A stretch of DNA of 64,000 nucleotides, taken from NCBI RefSeq assembly GCF_015159595.1, contig NZ_CP063304.1, positions 868,001 to 932,000 of the forward strand, given 5' to 3'. This DNA is from Blautia liquoris (GTDB lineage: Bacteria > Bacillota > Clostridia > Lachnospirales > Lachnospiraceae). Position 1 is the first letter of the stretch; each line of letters begins with the position of its first letter. The notes under the pieces were generated by a model. It ran no database searches. It saw only the letters and a program-made list of their open reading frames with translations, and had not been told where the DNA came from. The position numbers and the translations under genes were made by a program. Positions 53,303-62,540 of this stretch are shown here, piece by piece.

Positions 53303-53851
53303 ATGATAACAATTGACACAAAAGTGTTTAAGGTGCAAGATAAAAAAACCAAACACCAGACAGAACACCAGGCGGCGCGAACACTGCTTGAGAGGATGCT
53401 GAGAGAAACATATGGTATCGAAACCTGGAGTCTTGCAAAGGATGAGAGGGGGAAACCATATCTTGTTTCTCATCCGGATATTTATATTAGTATCAGTCAT
53501 AGTCATGGCCTCGCAGCCTGTGCCGTCGGAGATCGCCCGTTAGGTGTTGATATAGAACGAATCCGTTCTTTCAAAGAGAATATCTGGCATAAAGTCTTAA
53601 GTACGAAAGAACAGGAAACTTTTGCGAGCGCAAAGGTTTCTGCAAAAGAGCGGCAGGAATTATTCTACAGGTTCTGGACGCTAAAAGAGAGTTATGTGAA
53701 GGCAGAAGGATGTGGATTTCGTATCCCGCCGCAGGATATCACATTTCTTTTGAATTGGGACGGAGACATTCTTTCTGGCCCGGAAGGATATCAGTTTCAG
53801 GTAGAAAAGGTAAGAGATAACTATATGATTGCCTCATGTCAGAAATTGTAA
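53303..53851 (+). CDS. 4'-phosphopantetheinyl transferase, Sfp type
   Basis: 182 residues from ATG 53303 (AAGGA 10 bp upstream); the frame is open upstream but overlaps the isomerase gene. Motifs: ISISHSHGLAACAVG, PLGVDIERIR (Mg-binding Asp and Glu) and FYRFWTLKESYVKAEGCGF. It transfers phosphopantetheine from CoA to carrier proteins. No carrier, NRPS or PKS gene lies nearby, so the target is remote, perhaps the fatty-acid ACP if no AcpS exists. Its place in a pectin operon is odd; the following hydrolase starts 12 bp after its stop. Confidence 0.88.
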   Translation: MITIDTKVFKVQDKKTKHQTEHQAARTLLERMLRETYGIETWSLAKDERGKPYLVSHPDIYISISHSHGLAACAVGDRPLGVDIERIRSFKENIWHKVLSTKEQETFASAKVSAKERQELFYRFWTLKESYVKAEGCGFRIPPQDITFLLNWDGDILSGPEGYQFQVEKVRDNYMIASCQKL

Positions 53852-53863
53852 AGGAGATGTCAG

Positions 53864-55657
53864 ATGGCCAGAGTACAACTTGCAGTAGCTGAGATGATGT
53901 TGAACATGATTCAGGGAAAAACTGACGGTATCAGCCGAGTTGATTTTCATCCACAGAAAGGTGAATATCCGAAAGAAGTAAAGTATGAGCAGCCATTTAT
54001 GCGTGCTGCCCCCGAAAGCCAGGGAATCTCTTCAGCACGGTTATCCGGATTGCTCCGTGAGCTAGGCGAGAACAAAAAGGTTGATCTTCATCATCTGATG
54101 ATTCTTCGTCACGGAAAAATGATCTGTGAATGCCATGTGGCTCCTTATCGGGGAGATATCTGGCATATCGCTCATTCCATGTGTAAAAGTATCACTGGTA
54201 TGGCAGTCGGCCTTTTAATCGGCGAGGGAAAACTCTCATTGGACGAAAATATCTATAAGATATTTGAGGAGAGAATGAAACCTCGAAAGAAGGTTTTTCG
54301 TGGAGTGGTCACAGTGGAAAACCTCCTCACTATGACGAGCGGAGTACAGTTCAACGAATCAGGGATTGTCTCCGGGAATGATTGGCTCGGAGGATTTTTG
54401 AATGCCCCTGTCTCTGAAAAACCGGGAACTGTGTTTCAATATAACAGCATGAACAGCTATGTGTTGTCTGCGATAGTGACTGAGCGCACAGGGCTTACAC
54501 TGACAGAGTATCTTACACCACGGCTCTTTGCCCCGTTAGGTATAAAAAACTATCTGTGGGAGACATGCCCGATGGGGATCACCAAAGGTGGATGGGGACT
54601 TTTCCTTTGCCCTGAGGATATGGCAAAACTGGGCCAGTTATATCTTCAAAAGGGGAACTGGAACGGTATACAGCTGATTCCAAAGGAGTGGGTTTTACAG
54701 TCTGTCAGCAAGCATGTGGAAAGTTCAGAGGGAACTTATGGCTATGGTTATCAGATCTGGCTGGAAAGCAGACCGGGAAGTTTTGAATTCAATGGAATGC
54801 TGGGACAGAATGTGATTGTCTACCCGGATATGGATATGGTTTTGGTTACCTGTGCAGGGAGCAATGAATTATTTCAGAACTGTATTCTGCTCGACATCAT
54901 AAGAAAATATTTTCCAAATGACTATCATCCGGATGAACGCTTTCTGGATGCGCGTATGCCTGGAGATGGCAGCGGATGGTACTTTTTAAACCGCGAGGTT
55001 CGAAGATTAAATGCCCGGGAAAGTGAGGGTGCCGGTATGCGACTCAGACGGGGAGGATGGCGGCAAAGCTATCGGTACAGACATAAATATTTGGACACAT
55101 CTGAATTTCTAAACAGGATCGATGGACACTGTTACTCGATGGATCCGCAGTCGATCGGCATTCTCCCTCTTATTATGCAGGTAATGCATAATAATCTGAC
55201 AGAAGGAATGAGAAAGGTTGCATTTCGATATGATTTGGGTGTGTTCTGGTTTTTGTTTTTAGAAGGGGATAACTGGTATCAGATAAAGGCAGGATTTCAA
55301 AAGGCAGAGGAAACATGGATTCGGATACATGAGGAGAGTTATCTTGTTGGGACAAAGGCTGAACTCACATATAACGAAGATCAAACGCTGGTTTTAAAGC
55401 TGGATATTGCTTTTTTAGAAGAAGCAGTCCGGCGGAGGATTAAGATTTTTTTTCGGAAAGAGGAGATAGAGATGAGATTCTTTGAAACTCCCGGAAAGGA
55501 TCTGATCATGGAAGGACTTTCTTCGGTCATGAATGAGATGAATAACAATCTGATGTTTGGAAGACTAAAGGGAAAGAAGAGCGAAGAACTGATCCGTGTA
55601 CTTCTGGAGAGGACGATTGAGCCTCAGGCAAAAGGAATATTCGAACGAATTATGTAA
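53864..55657 (+). CDS. Serine hydrolase of the beta-lactamase/esterase fold, long form
   Basis: 597 residues without a signal peptide. Active-site motifs: HSMCKSITG (SxxK), FQYNSMNSYVL in the Tyr position, and EFNGMLGQN as the third motif. A C-terminal region of about 220 residues, with a GMRLRRGGWRQSYRYRHKY segment, has no assignable family. It ends the pectin gene run, just before the initiator tRNA. Same fold class as the 37544-39007 protein but with a longer C-terminal part. Possible esterase on pectin-derived substrates; function uncertain. Confidence 0.75.
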   Translation: MARVQLAVAEMMLNMIQGKTDGISRVDFHPQKGEYPKEVKYEQPFMRAAPESQGISSARLSGLLRELGENKKVDLHHLMILRHGKMICECHVAPYRGDIWHIAHSMCKSITGMAVGLLIGEGKLSLDENIYKIFEERMKPRKKVFRGVVTVENLLTMTSGVQFNESGIVSGNDWLGGFLNAPVSEKPGTVFQYNSMNSYVLSAIVTERTGLTLTEYLTPRLFAPLGIKNYLWETCPMGITKGGWGLFLCPEDMAKLGQLYLQKGNWNGIQLIPKEWVLQSVSKHVESSEGTYGYGYQIWLESRPGSFEFNGMLGQNVIVYPDMDMVLVTCAGSNELFQNCILLDIIRKYFPNDYHPDERFLDARMPGDGSGWYFLNREVRRLNARESEGAGMRLRRGGWRQSYRYRHKYLDTSEFLNRIDGHCYSMDPQSIGILPLIMQVMHNNLTEGMRKVAFRYDLGVFWFLFLEGDNWYQIKAGFQKAEETWIRIHEESYLVGTKAELTYNEDQTLVLKLDIAFLEEAVRRRIKIFFRKEEIEMRFFETPGKDLIMEGLSSVMNEMNNNLMFGRLKGKKSEELIRVLLERTIEPQAKGIFERIM

Positions 55658-55709
55658 ATCGCCGAGGGGTTGACATGATTCCTTTTGTGGTGTATGATGA
55701 TACTGTTGC

Positions 55710-55784
<75 letters not shown>

Positions 55785-55788
55785 TACC

Positions 55789-55824
55789 ATAGCGTCCTCG
55801 GAAGAATTGAGGACGCTATATTTC
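55789..55824 (+). terminator. Terminator after the initiator tRNA
   Basis: A perfect 11-bp stem, ATAGCGTCCTC with GAGGACGCTAT, a 9-nt loop, then ATTTCT. The sortase gene starts 23 bp later, so some read-through or a separate start must serve it. Confidence 0.8.
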
Positions 55825-55846
55825 TATCATTTAGAGGAACGACAAT

Positions 55847-56650
55847 ATGAGAAAAGATAAAAAGAAAGGCGGCCTGCTGAATACACTTCTCACACTTGGA
55901 ATTCTTGTGTGTATTGGAGTGTTTGTATTTTCCGGATACAAGCTTTTTATGATTTATCAGGATTATAAGGCCGGGGAGGATGAATATAAGGCAGTCGAGG
56001 CAGTTGCTTACGGGCGGTCAGATCAGAAGCAATCAAATGTGGGAACAGTGTCCGTAAAAGCTGCACCCGGACAACCCGATGATATGCCGCCGGATGTGGA
56101 TTTCGCGTCTCTTCAGAGTATGAATCCAGACATTGTCGGATGGCTGGTTGTGGAGGCTCTTGATATTAATTATCCGATTGTTCAGGGGAAGGATAATGAT
56201 CAGTACCTGCACACAACATTTGAGAAAAAGAAGAATTTTGCCGGCTCTATCTTTATGGATTATATGAATAAACCGGATTTCAGTGATCCTCATACCATTA
56301 TCTATGGGCATAATATGAAAAACAAGTCTATGTTTGGAAAACTGAAATTTATAAAAGAACAAGAAAAATATAAGGACAGCCGTTATTTCTGGATTTTAAC
56401 ACCACAGCATAAATACCGCTATGAGATCTTTAGTGCCCACGTGACACCGGTAAGCGGAGATACCTATACGTTATTTGATATCCCCGATCAGCAGTTCGTC
56501 GAATACCTGAATAAGATGGTGCAGGAAACCCAGATTCCAGGAATAGATCATGCATTTACCACGGAGGATCAGGCTGTGACACTTACAACCTGTACAGGGA
56601 GTGATACGAGTCGCTTTGTAGTTCAGGGATTTCTGGAGTCCACATGGTAG
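55847..56650 (+). CDS. srtB: Class B sortase
   Basis: 267 residues. An N-terminal membrane anchor (about 13-36) follows a Lys-rich tail. The catalytic set is His155 (IIYGHNM), Cys249 (TLTTCTG) and Arg256 (SRFVVQG). Class B features are the long alpha-helical N-terminal part and the segment VGWLVVEALDINYPIVQGKDN. It attaches surface proteins with an NPQTN-like signal to peptidoglycan outside the membrane. No substrate with such a signal is visible in the window; the dockerin GH28 has none. Confidence 0.93.
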   Translation: MRKDKKKGGLLNTLLTLGILVCIGVFVFSGYKLFMIYQDYKAGEDEYKAVEAVAYGRSDQKQSNVGTVSVKAAPGQPDDMPPDVDFASLQSMNPDIVGWLVVEALDINYPIVQGKDNDQYLHTTFEKKKNFAGSIFMDYMNKPDFSDPHTIIYGHNMKNKSMFGKLKFIKEQEKYKDSRYFWILTPQHKYRYEIFSAHVTPVSGDTYTLFDIPDQQFVEYLNKMVQETQIPGIDHAFTTEDQAVTLTTCTGSDTSRFVVQGFLESTW

Positions 56651-56674
56651 TGAAAGGAAAGGCAGGTGTGTTTG

Positions 56675-56875
56675 ATGGAACGATTAGATTATCAGGTTGG
56701 GGATATTGTGACCCTGAAAAAACCACATCCTTGTGGAAGCAGAGACTGGGAAATCTTAAGAGTCGGTGCTGATTTCCGGCTCAGGTGTACTGGATGCGGC
56801 CATCAGATTATGATTTCCAGAAAACTGGTCGAAAAGAACACCAGAAAACTGCAGTCGAAATCCATGGATGATTGA
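56675..56875 (+). CDS. DUF951 family protein
   Basis: 66 residues from ATG 56675 (AAGGAAAGG upstream); GTG and TTG codons just before it are alternatives. Contains VGDIVTLKKPHPCGSRDWEI and RCTGCGHQIMISRKLVEK, with three Cys that may bind zinc. This small protein family is widespread in Firmicutes next to ssb, rpsF or mscS genes; its role is unknown, with nucleic-acid binding often suggested. Confidence 0.9.
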   Translation: MERLDYQVGDIVTLKKPHPCGSRDWEILRVGADFRLRCTGCGHQIMISRKLVEKNTRKLQSKSMDD

Positions 56876-56900
56876 CGATAAGTATGATTTATGCTATGAT
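56872..56900 (+). promoter_or_regulatory. Promoter of ssb
   Basis: TTGACG (56872-56877), a 17-bp spacer, then TATGAT (56895-56900): a near-consensus housekeeping promoter. Its -35 overlaps the stop codon of the DUF951 gene and it lies 65 bp before the ssb start. Confidence 0.75.
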
Positions 56901-56965
56901 GAAGTTCCATGATATATAAAGAACGTAACTGATTAAGACATATGAAAAAGTAGAGGTAAGTGCAG

Positions 56966-57433
56966 ATGAACAAAGTTATATTAATGGGAAGATTGACGAG
57001 AGATCCTGATATTCGCTATTCAGCCGGAGAGAATTCCACCGCAGTGGCGAGATATACATTAGCTGTCGACAGAAGATTCAAAAGAGACGGGGATCAGACT
57101 GCGGATTTTATCAATTGTGTTGCTTTCGGAAGAAGTGCTGAGTTTGCTGAAAAGTATCTTCGTCAGGGTATCCGTATGGTGGTTTCCGGAAGAATCCAAA
57201 CTGGAAGTTATACGAACCGCGATGGTGTGAAAGTCTATACGACAGATGTAGTTGTCGAAGAACAGGAATTTGCCGAGAGCAAGAAAGCAAGCGAAGAACA
57301 TAGAAGCCAGTCATCCGGGCTTGATGGATTTGACAATGAAAATTCCGGGCAGTCACAATCACAGGCACCTGCGTCAGCGGATGGATTTATGAACATTCCG
57401 GATGGAATCGATGAGGAATTGCCATTTAATTAA
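56966..57433 (+). CDS. ssb: Single-stranded DNA-binding protein
   Basis: 155 residues from ATG 56966. The OB fold occupies about 1-105 (MNKVILMGRLTRDPDIRYS, DFINCVAFGRSAEFAEKYLRQG). It is followed by a flexible Gln/Ser-rich linker and the acidic tail IDEELPFN, which recruits replication and repair proteins. Binds single strands as a tetramer during replication. It is separate from rpsF/rpsR here, followed by its own terminator. Confidence 0.96.
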   Translation: MNKVILMGRLTRDPDIRYSAGENSTAVARYTLAVDRRFKRDGDQTADFINCVAFGRSAEFAEKYLRQGIRMVVSGRIQTGSYTNRDGVKVYTTDVVVEEQEFAESKKASEEHRSQSSGLDGFDNENSGQSQSQAPASADGFMNIPDGIDEELPFN

Positions 57434-57454
57434 AATTCAATCTTATACAACAAG

Positions 57455-57509
57455 AGCTGTCCTGTCTGGATGAATCTTAGGATTTTATAACGGACAGAAC
57501 AGCTTTTTA
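57455..57509 (+). terminator. Terminator after ssb
   Basis: AGCTGTCCTGTC pairs with GACAGAACAGCT (one mismatch) across a long loop that contains minor pairing, followed by TTTTT. Confidence 0.7.
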
Positions 57510-57618
57510 TTTGGTTCTTTCCTTATTCGCAAAATGATGTTATACTATTCAAAAGTATTCGAATGAGCGCAAAACGACAGCGTATATAGGCTGCCGGATA
57601 AATATAACGGGAGAGATT

Positions 57619-59670
57619 ATGAGAAATAAAAACAAGTTTAAGATAGACGGAAGATTAAGTTTTTATTTAAAATGGCCTTTTCTTCTTTCAGTTTTGCTGA
57701 TAGCCATGAATATCACAATCTATATGATAAATAAGCGCGCAGGGGTAGTGATGACTCTTTTTGTGGCTGTCTATATTCTGATTGCAATCGAACTGTTTTA
57801 TCGCAGCAGGCCGGTTATTCTGGGTGATCTCATCACGTTTGCGGCACAGTATGGTCAGGTTCAGAATAAACTGATCAAGAATCTGGCTGTTCCTTATGCC
57901 ATTTTGGATGCACAGGGCCGCCTTTTGTGGGGAAATTACAAATTTCTTGAACTCACCGGAAAAGAAAAAAAATATCGTAAATCTATCACCAGCATATTTC
58001 CCCAGATCACACAAGATAAGCTTCCTGATAATGGAGGGGAAAGTGGTGTTCTGATTGTCTATAATCAGCGCAATTACAGGGTAAATCTAAAAAGTGTTGT
58101 GATTGATGATCTGATCGACAAGACGGATGTACTTAAGGTCAGCGGACGGGATAATCATCTGGTGGCGCTGTTTTTGTTCGATGAGACCGAACTCAACAGA
58201 TATATTAAAAAATATAAAGAAGAGACGATGGTGCCGGGTTATCTCTATCTGGATAATTATGATGAGGCACTGGAAAGTGTTGAAGAAGTTAGGCGTTCTC
58301 TGCTGACTGCTCTGGTCGACAGAAAGATTAATAAGTATTTTCATGATATAGACGGAATTGTCAAGAAGACAGAGAAAGACAAGTATTTTTTTGTAATTCG
58401 GCAGAAATCCCTTGATAAAATGAAAGAGGATCGTTTTTCCATCCTGGAGGAAGTCAAAAAGGTAAACATCGGCAACAAGATGGCGGTTACTTTAAGCATC
58501 GGAATCGGTGCAAATACCGGAACATATGCCAAAGATGCCGAATATGCTCATATTGGAATTGACCTTGCTCTTGGAAGAGGCGGTGATCAGGCCGTGGTGA
58601 AGGAAGGAGACAAGACTTCCTATTTCGGTGGAAAAACGCAGGCTGTTGAGAAGAATACGAGAGTTAAGGCAAGAGTGAAAGCTCATGCTTTAAAAGAATT
58701 GATGAGCAGCAAGGAAAATGTTGTGATTATGGGGCACAAGATGATCGATGTCGATGCATTCGGCTCAGCGATCGGAATTTATCGGGCGGCCAGAACTCTG
58801 GATAAAAAAGCCTACATCGTGATTGATACGCCGACATCTTCGATTAGACCGCTGATGAAAGGATATCTGGATGATAATGAATACGAAGATGATATGTTTA
58901 TTTCTACTCATGATGCAGAAGAAATCACGAATGAAGATACCATGGTTGTCGTAGTTGATGTCAATAAACCCAGTTATACAGAATGTGAGGCACTGCTCAG
59001 TCTGACGAAGACAATTGTCGTTCTGGATCATCACCGCCAGGGAAATGAAGTGATTCAGAATTCCTCGCTGTCTTATATTGAGCCTTACGCTTCTTCAGCC
59101 TGCGAGATGGTAGCAGAGATTTTGCAGTATTTTGCCGATGGCGTACGGATACGCAATATAGAGGCCGACAGCATCTATGCAGGAATTATGGTGGATACTG
59201 ATAACTTTATGCAGAAGACGGGGGTGCGCACCTTTGAGGCAGCTGCTTTCTTAAGACGCTGTGGGGCGGATGTCTCCCGGGTTCGAAAGCTTTTCCGTGA
59301 AGACATGGAAGACTACAGGGCAAAAGGTGAGACAATTATGAATGCCGAACTGTATCTGGATTCATTCGCAATCTCTGTCTGCCCGTCAGGTTATGTGGAA
59401 AGTCCCACGATTGTGGGTGCTCAGGCGGCAAATGAATTGTTGAATATTGTCGATGTTAAAGCATCTTTTGTTCTCACAGAGTATGATAATCAAATCTACG
59501 TGAGTGCACGTGCGATCGATGAGGTCAACGTCCAGATTATCATGGAGCGACTTGGTGGCGGCGGGCATCTCAATATAGCCGGATGTCAGTTTGAGGGAAT
59601 CGATTTACAGGAAGCAATTAAAATATTGAAAGATATGCTAAAAGAAATGCTGGATGGAGGAGAAATATAA
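57619..59670 (+). CDS. gdpP: Cyclic-di-AMP phosphodiesterase GdpP
   Basis: 683 residues. Two membrane helices (about 15-58), a PAS-like domain (about 85-160), and a degenerate GGDEF domain (about 175-305; the signature reads EKDKYFFV). The DHH-DHHA1 phosphodiesterase has MGHKMIDVDAFGSA (about 370), VVVVDVNKPS, VLDHHRQG (about 468) and GGGGHLNIAGCQF (about 645). It hydrolyses c-di-AMP to pApA and so affects potassium, osmotic and cell-wall balance. The gdpP-rplI-dnaB order is classical for Firmicutes; rplI starts one base after its stop. Confidence 0.95.
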   Translation: MRNKNKFKIDGRLSFYLKWPFLLSVLLIAMNITIYMINKRAGVVMTLFVAVYILIAIELFYRSRPVILGDLITFAAQYGQVQNKLIKNLAVPYAILDAQGRLLWGNYKFLELTGKEKKYRKSITSIFPQITQDKLPDNGGESGVLIVYNQRNYRVNLKSVVIDDLIDKTDVLKVSGRDNHLVALFLFDETELNRYIKKYKEETMVPGYLYLDNYDEALESVEEVRRSLLTALVDRKINKYFHDIDGIVKKTEKDKYFFVIRQKSLDKMKEDRFSILEEVKKVNIGNKMAVTLSIGIGANTGTYAKDAEYAHIGIDLALGRGGDQAVVKEGDKTSYFGGKTQAVEKNTRVKARVKAHALKELMSSKENVVIMGHKMIDVDAFGSAIGIYRAARTLDKKAYIVIDTPTSSIRPLMKGYLDDNEYEDDMFISTHDAEEITNEDTMVVVVDVNKPSYTECEALLSLTKTIVVLDHHRQGNEVIQNSSLSYIEPYASSACEMVAEILQYFADGVRIRNIEADSIYAGIMVDTDNFMQKTGVRTFEAAAFLRRCGADVSRVRKLFREDMEDYRAKGETIMNAELYLDSFAISVCPSGYVESPTIVGAQAANELLNIVDVKASFVLTEYDNQIYVSARAIDEVNVQIIMERLGGGGHLNIAGCQFEGIDLQEAIKILKDMLKEMLDGGEI

Positions 59671-59671
59671 G

Positions 59672-60118
59672 ATGAAAGTTATATTACTTGAAGATGTAAA
59701 ATCACTGGGAAAGAAAGGCGATATGGTAAAGGTAAGTGACGGATACGCCAGAAATATGCTCTTGCCTAAGAAACTGGCAGTAGAGGCCAACTCAAAGAAT
59801 AAAAATGAATTCAAGCTAAAAAAAGAGAATGAAGATAGAATTGCACAGCAAAATTATGAGGATGCTCTTGCCTTCAAAAAAAAGATAGAGGCACTACAGG
59901 TGACTTTACAGATCAAAATCGGAGAGGGAGGCCGTGCGTTCGGAAGTGTCTCTACAAAGGAAATTGCAGATGCAGTAAAAAAGCAGTTGGGGTTCGATCT
60001 CGATAAAAAGAAAATGCAGCTTTCCAGTCCGATTAAGGAACTTGGAACGACGATGGTTCCGGTGAAATTACACAAGGATGTCACGGCTGAACTTAAAGTT
60101 GTCATAAATGAAGCTTAA
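59672..60118 (+). CDS. rplI: Ribosomal protein L9
   Basis: 148 residues from ATG 59672 (GGAGG inside the gdpP end). The N-terminal rRNA-binding domain MKVILLEDVKSLGKKGDMVKV...GYARNMLLPKKLA leads into the long connecting helix and a C-terminal domain with GEGGRAFGSVSTKEIADA. Part of the 50S subunit. Confidence 0.97.
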   Translation: MKVILLEDVKSLGKKGDMVKVSDGYARNMLLPKKLAVEANSKNKNEFKLKKENEDRIAQQNYEDALAFKKKIEALQVTLQIKIGEGGRAFGSVSTKEIADAVKKQLGFDLDKKKMQLSSPIKELGTTMVPVKLHKDVTAELKVVINEA

Positions 60119-60133
60119 GGGGGAAGCGCATCA

Positions 60134-61462
60134 ATGGAAGAAGCGCTCATAAAGAGAATACTGCCACATTCTGTAGAGGCAGAGCAATCTGTAATTGGTT
60201 CAATGCTGATGGGGCGGGAGGCCATCAGCATTGCCTGTGAAATACTGACCGGTGATGATTTCTATCAGCATCAGTATGGAATTGTCTTTGAGTCGATCGT
60301 GGAGTTATTTAACGAGGGAAAGCCTGCCGATCTGATTACTTTACAGAATCGCTTAAAGGAAAAAGATGTGCCGCCGGAGATTAGCAGTATGGAATTCGTG
60401 AGGGATCTGCTCTCGGCGGTCCCTACTTCTGCTAATATCAGGTATTATGCGTCGATTGTCAGTGAAAAATCTGTTCTTCGCAGACTGATTAAGCTCACCG
60501 ATGAGATTTCTAATGAATGTTATCTGAATAGGGAGCCGGTTGAGACGATTCTTGAGGATACAGAAAAGAAGATGTTTCAGCTGCTTGGCGAGCGAAATTC
60601 CGAAGATTTTGTGCCCATCCGTCAGGTGGTTATGAATAGTCTGGAGAATATCGAGAAAGCTTCCAAGGTGAAGGGAAATGTCACAGGGCTTGCTACTGGT
60701 TTTACGGATCTTGACTATAAAACCTCGGGATTTCAGCCGTCAGATCTGATTCTGGTAGCAGCTCGCCCCTCTATGGGGAAGACAGCACTGGTCCTTAACA
60801 TGGCCCAATATATAGCCTTCAAACAGAATAAATCTGTGGCGGTATTCTCACTTGAGATGTCCAAAGAACAGTTGATGAATCGTCTGCTCTCCATGGAATC
60901 AAAAGTTGATTCACAAAGCATGAGAAACGGAAACTTGAAGGATGAAGACTGGGCAAAGCTAATCGAAAGTGCAGGGGTGATTGGAGATTCGAATCTGATT
61001 ATCGATGATACGCCCGGCATTACCGTTCGTGAACTCAGATCGAAGTGCAGAAAATATAAGCTGGAGCATGGCCTAGATATCGTTATGATCGATTATCTGC
61101 AGCTTATGAACGGGAGCGGGCATGGGGAATCCAGACAGCAGGAAATTTCCGAGATTTCACGTTCATTGAAAGCACTTGCCAGAGAATTAGATGTACCGGT
61201 TATAGCATTGTCTCAGTTATCACGAGCTGTGGAGTCACGTCCGGATCATCGTCCGATGCTTTCGGATCTGCGAGAATCCGGTGCAATTGAACAGGATGCG
61301 GATGTTGTTATGTTTATCTACCGGGATGACTACTATAATAAGGATTCTGAAAATAAAGGAATTGCCGAGATTATTATTGCAAAACAAAGAAATGGTCCGA
61401 TCGGGACTGTGAACCTTGTCTGGCTTCCGGACTACACAAAATTCGCAAATCTGCAGAAGTAA
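60134..61462 (+). CDS. dnaB: Replicative DNA helicase
   Basis: 442 residues, full length. The N-terminal DnaB domain (PHSVEAEQSVIGSML) is followed by a RecA-like motor with Walker A ARPSMGKTALVLN (about 210), Walker B DIVMIDYLQLM (about 315), and SDLRESGAIEQDADVVMFIYRDDYY. It is the hexameric helicase at the fork. No intein is present. It lies 15 bp after rplI in the same transcript. Confidence 0.97.
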   Translation: MEEALIKRILPHSVEAEQSVIGSMLMGREAISIACEILTGDDFYQHQYGIVFESIVELFNEGKPADLITLQNRLKEKDVPPEISSMEFVRDLLSAVPTSANIRYYASIVSEKSVLRRLIKLTDEISNECYLNREPVETILEDTEKKMFQLLGERNSEDFVPIRQVVMNSLENIEKASKVKGNVTGLATGFTDLDYKTSGFQPSDLILVAARPSMGKTALVLNMAQYIAFKQNKSVAVFSLEMSKEQLMNRLLSMESKVDSQSMRNGNLKDEDWAKLIESAGVIGDSNLIIDDTPGITVRELRSKCRKYKLEHGLDIVMIDYLQLMNGSGHGESRQQEISEISRSLKALARELDVPVIALSQLSRAVESRPDHRPMLSDLRESGAIEQDADVVMFIYRDDYYNKDSENKGIAEIIIAKQRNGPIGTVNLVWLPDYTKFANLQK

Positions 61463-61486
61463 GCAAAAGTTGTCGAACGGTTTTTG

Positions 61487-61514
61487 TTGTATTTCCTTTC
61501 TGTAATGTTATAAT
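61487..61514 (+). promoter_or_regulatory. Promoter of the MerR-type gene
   Basis: TTGTAT (61487-61492), a 16-bp spacer, then a perfect TATAAT (61509-61514). It lies 85 bp before the MerR-type start. Confidence 0.6.
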
Positions 61515-61598
61515 GTGATACAAGGGTCAAAAGATTATGCATCTCATGCAATCGACGCTATCATCGGGATTAAAATTATGGAAAAGGGGTTTTAGGTT

Positions 61599-62087
61599 AT
61601 GTCGAGGGACATCTATACGATGACGGAGACCTCTAATCTGGTAGAAGAACGTGCCTCGGTACTTAGGTACTGGGAGGACGAGCTTTGCTTACATATTGCC
61701 AGGAATGAGAGAGGCCATCGTTTGTTTACTTCAAAAGATATCCGGATATTATTTGGCATCAAAGAACTCAAGAAAAAAGGGCTGCAGCTCAAAGAAATTA
61801 AAGAAGTTGTGCCTATGATGTACGGTGATGTTTTTTCAGAGGAAGACGAAGAGAGAAAAACAGAATTTTATCGCATATTAGAAAAACTGATGCGAGAAAT
61901 TAAGAAGACGAAACGACAAGAAGAAAGGTATAAGCGTGTGGATGAGGCTATCCGACAGCATCAGATTGCCCGCAGACAAGTGGCCGCAACACAAGAAAAT
62001 GAGAAAAATGAAAAAACAAACAGATTAGGCAGACTGAAATCAACGAAAGCGAAAGCAGTGCACAAAAAAGAAAAAAAAGAACAATAA
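61599..62087 (+). CDS. MerR-type helix-turn-helix regulator
   Basis: 162 residues. A MerR-like helix-turn-helix fills about 1-75 (TETSNLVEERASVLRYWEDEL, GHRLFTSKDIRILFGIKELKKKG). It is followed by a charged coiled coil and a Lys-rich tail (KATKAKAVHKKEKKEQ-like). The divergence from metal-sensing MerR and the lack of a ligand domain suggest a structural or nucleoid-associated role, as in RacA-like proteins, but this is a guess. Single-gene transcript. Confidence 0.8.
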   Translation: MSRDIYTMTETSNLVEERASVLRYWEDELCLHIARNERGHRLFTSKDIRILFGIKELKKKGLQLKEIKEVVPMMYGDVFSEEDEERKTEFYRILEKLMREIKKTKRQEERYKRVDEAIRQHQIARRQVAATQENEKNEKTNRLGRLKSTKAKAVHKKEKKEQ

Positions 62088-62089
62088 TA

Positions 62090-62132
62090 AAAGCCGGTTC
62101 AAGTGGATATATTTCCAGATGAACCGGCTCTT
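62090..62132. terminator. Bidirectional terminator between MerR-type gene and ferredoxin gene
   Basis: AAGCCGGTTC pairs with GAACCGGCT; T runs follow on the plus strand (TTTTATTATT) and, on the minus strand, TTTTATTATTG. It serves both convergent genes. Confidence 0.8.
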
Positions 62133-62135
62133 TTA

Positions 62136-62351
<216 letters not shown>

Positions 62352-62429
62352 CTATGAAACATTCTAATATATTAGGTCGGAGATTTCAAGTGTAAACTGT
62401 AAAAGAAATATTAAAAAAGTCATAAGCTC

Positions 62430-62459
62430 TTTACATATTTGAGCCACTTGGTATATACT
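62430..62459 (+). promoter_or_regulatory. Promoter of mecA
   Basis: TTTACA (62430-62435), an 18-bp spacer, then TATACT (62454-62459), about 80 bp before the mecA start. Confidence 0.55.
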
Positions 62460-62540
62460 ATATGTAACGATAGGATAAATATCGTTGCAGCAAAGCAGCC
62501 ATGTAAAGTTCGCTGTCGCGATCAAAAAGGATGTGATTAT

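Noticed and set aside
62439-62540. Longer N-terminus for MecA from an upstream start
   Set aside because: The extra residues are not MecA-like and the region contains the likely promoter; the start at 62541 has the ribosome site.
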